A stretch of DNA of 64,000 nucleotides, from positions 29,128,264 to 29,192,263 of the forward strand of contig ML662442.1 of assembly GCA_007570785.1 (NCBI GenBank), read 5' to 3'. The first letter of the stretch is position 1. Each line of letters begins with the position of its first letter. The stretch is from Antilocapra americana. Lineage: Eukaryota > Chordata > Mammalia > Artiodactyla > Antilocapridae. Shown here piece after piece: positions 63,337 through 64,000 of this stretch. A program made the translations under genes and the position numbers. Below the pieces are notes generated by a model. That model made no database searches. It was given only the letters and a program-made list of their open reading frames with translations, and had not been told where the DNA came from.

Positions 63337-64000
63337 GTAAACTTCCAAACTCATTCTATGAGGCCACCATCACCCTAATTCCAAAACCCGACAAAGATGC
63401 CACAAAAAAAGAAAACTACAGGCCAATATCACTGATGAACTTAGATGCAAAAATCCTTAACAAAATTCTAGCAAATAGAATCCAACAAGACATTAAAAAA
63501 ATCATACATCATGATCAAGTAGGCTTTATCCCAGGGATGCAAGGATTCTTCAATATTCACAAATCAATCAATGTAATACACCACATTAACAAATTGAAAA
63601 ATAAAAATCACATGATTCTCTCAATAGATGCAGAGAAAGCCTTTGACAAAATTCAACATCCATTTATGATAAAAACCCTCCAAAAAGCAGGAATAAAAGG
63701 AACATACCTCAACATAATAAAAGCTATATATGACAAACCCACAGCAAACATTATCCTCAATGGTGAAAAACTGGAAGCATTCCCCCTGAAATCAGGAACA
63801 AGACAAGGGTGCCCACTCTCACCACTACTTTTCAACATAGTTTTGGAAGTCTTGGCCACAGCAATCAGAGCAGATAAAGAAATTAAAGGAATCCAGATTG
63901 GAAAACAAGAAGTAAAACTCTCTCTGTTTACAGATGACATGATCCTCTATATTGAAAACCCTAAAGACTCTACTAGAAAATTACTAGAGCTAATCAGTGA
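63337..64000 (+). mobile_element. L1 ORF2 reverse-transcriptase region, open to the window edge
   Basis: This 5'-truncated ruminant L1 starts just before the sequence encoding [20 protein letters not shown]. The frame (codons beginning at positions divisible by 3) is free of stops from 63336 to 64000, about 221 codons. Visible motifs are [11 protein letters not shown], motif [33 protein letters not shown] and motif C FTDDM at 63927-63941. L1 enzymes normally have FADD; here Ala is Thr, while both catalytic aspartates remain. The rest of ORF2 and the 3' end lie outside the window. Confidence 0.9.

Overview
This is nuclear DNA from a ruminant (cattle, sheep or a close relative). The evidence is the repeat content: many Bov-tA SINEs (tRNA-Glu-like head joined to a BovB-derived tail), a Bov-A monomer with a CAG tail, BovB (RTE-type) LINE fragments in both orientations, bovine-type L1 3' ends, CHR-type cetartiodactyl SINEs and old mammalian MIR and L1M remnants. 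The window is AT-rich and gene-poor. I see no spliced host gene, no structural RNA gene other than SINE heads, no CRISPR array and no operon.

Two recognisable protein-coding sequences are present, and both are intronless retrocopies. At the left edge (195-1250, +) is a GPD1L (glycerol-3-phosphate dehydrogenase 1-like) copy whose 351-codon frame is fully open and keeps the family's cofactor and catalytic residues. At 52979-53716 (-) is a complete retrocopy of PIGP (a subunit of the GPI-GlcNAc transferase) with poly(A) tail, polyadenylation signal and a perfect 13-bp target-site duplication. Its frame is open except for a stop that removes the last six residues.

Layout: 1-1.5 kb, GPD1L retrocopy; 1.5-2.1 kb, truncated L1 with target-site duplication; 2.1-13.3 kb, mostly unassigned DNA with SINEs, a short BovB tail and an AT microsatellite; 13.3-19.6 kb, old L1M sequence interrupted by younger L1, Bov-tA and CHR insertions; 19.6-29.8 kb, SINEs, MIRs, two nested L1 tails and an LTR-like stretch; 29.9-48.9 kb, a BovB-rich zone with five BovB loci, one of them invaded by a second BovB in the opposite orientation; 49-62.6 kb, unassigned DNA with two dimeric Bov-tA elements, the PIGP retrocopy, a solo-LTR-like element and CHR SINEs; 62.6-64 kb, antisense L1 tail, BovB endonuclease-region fragment and an L1 reverse-transcriptase frame that stays open to the window edge.

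The parts do not work together as a pathway; the window is a record of LINE-driven insertion. I found no undescribed biological system. The items most worth checking are the intact GPD1L retro-ORF, the BovB-in-BovB nest, the BovB with a long imperfect flanking duplication and a palindromic 5' junction, and a stop codon at the reverse-transcriptase YADD tyrosine shared by two BovB copies.
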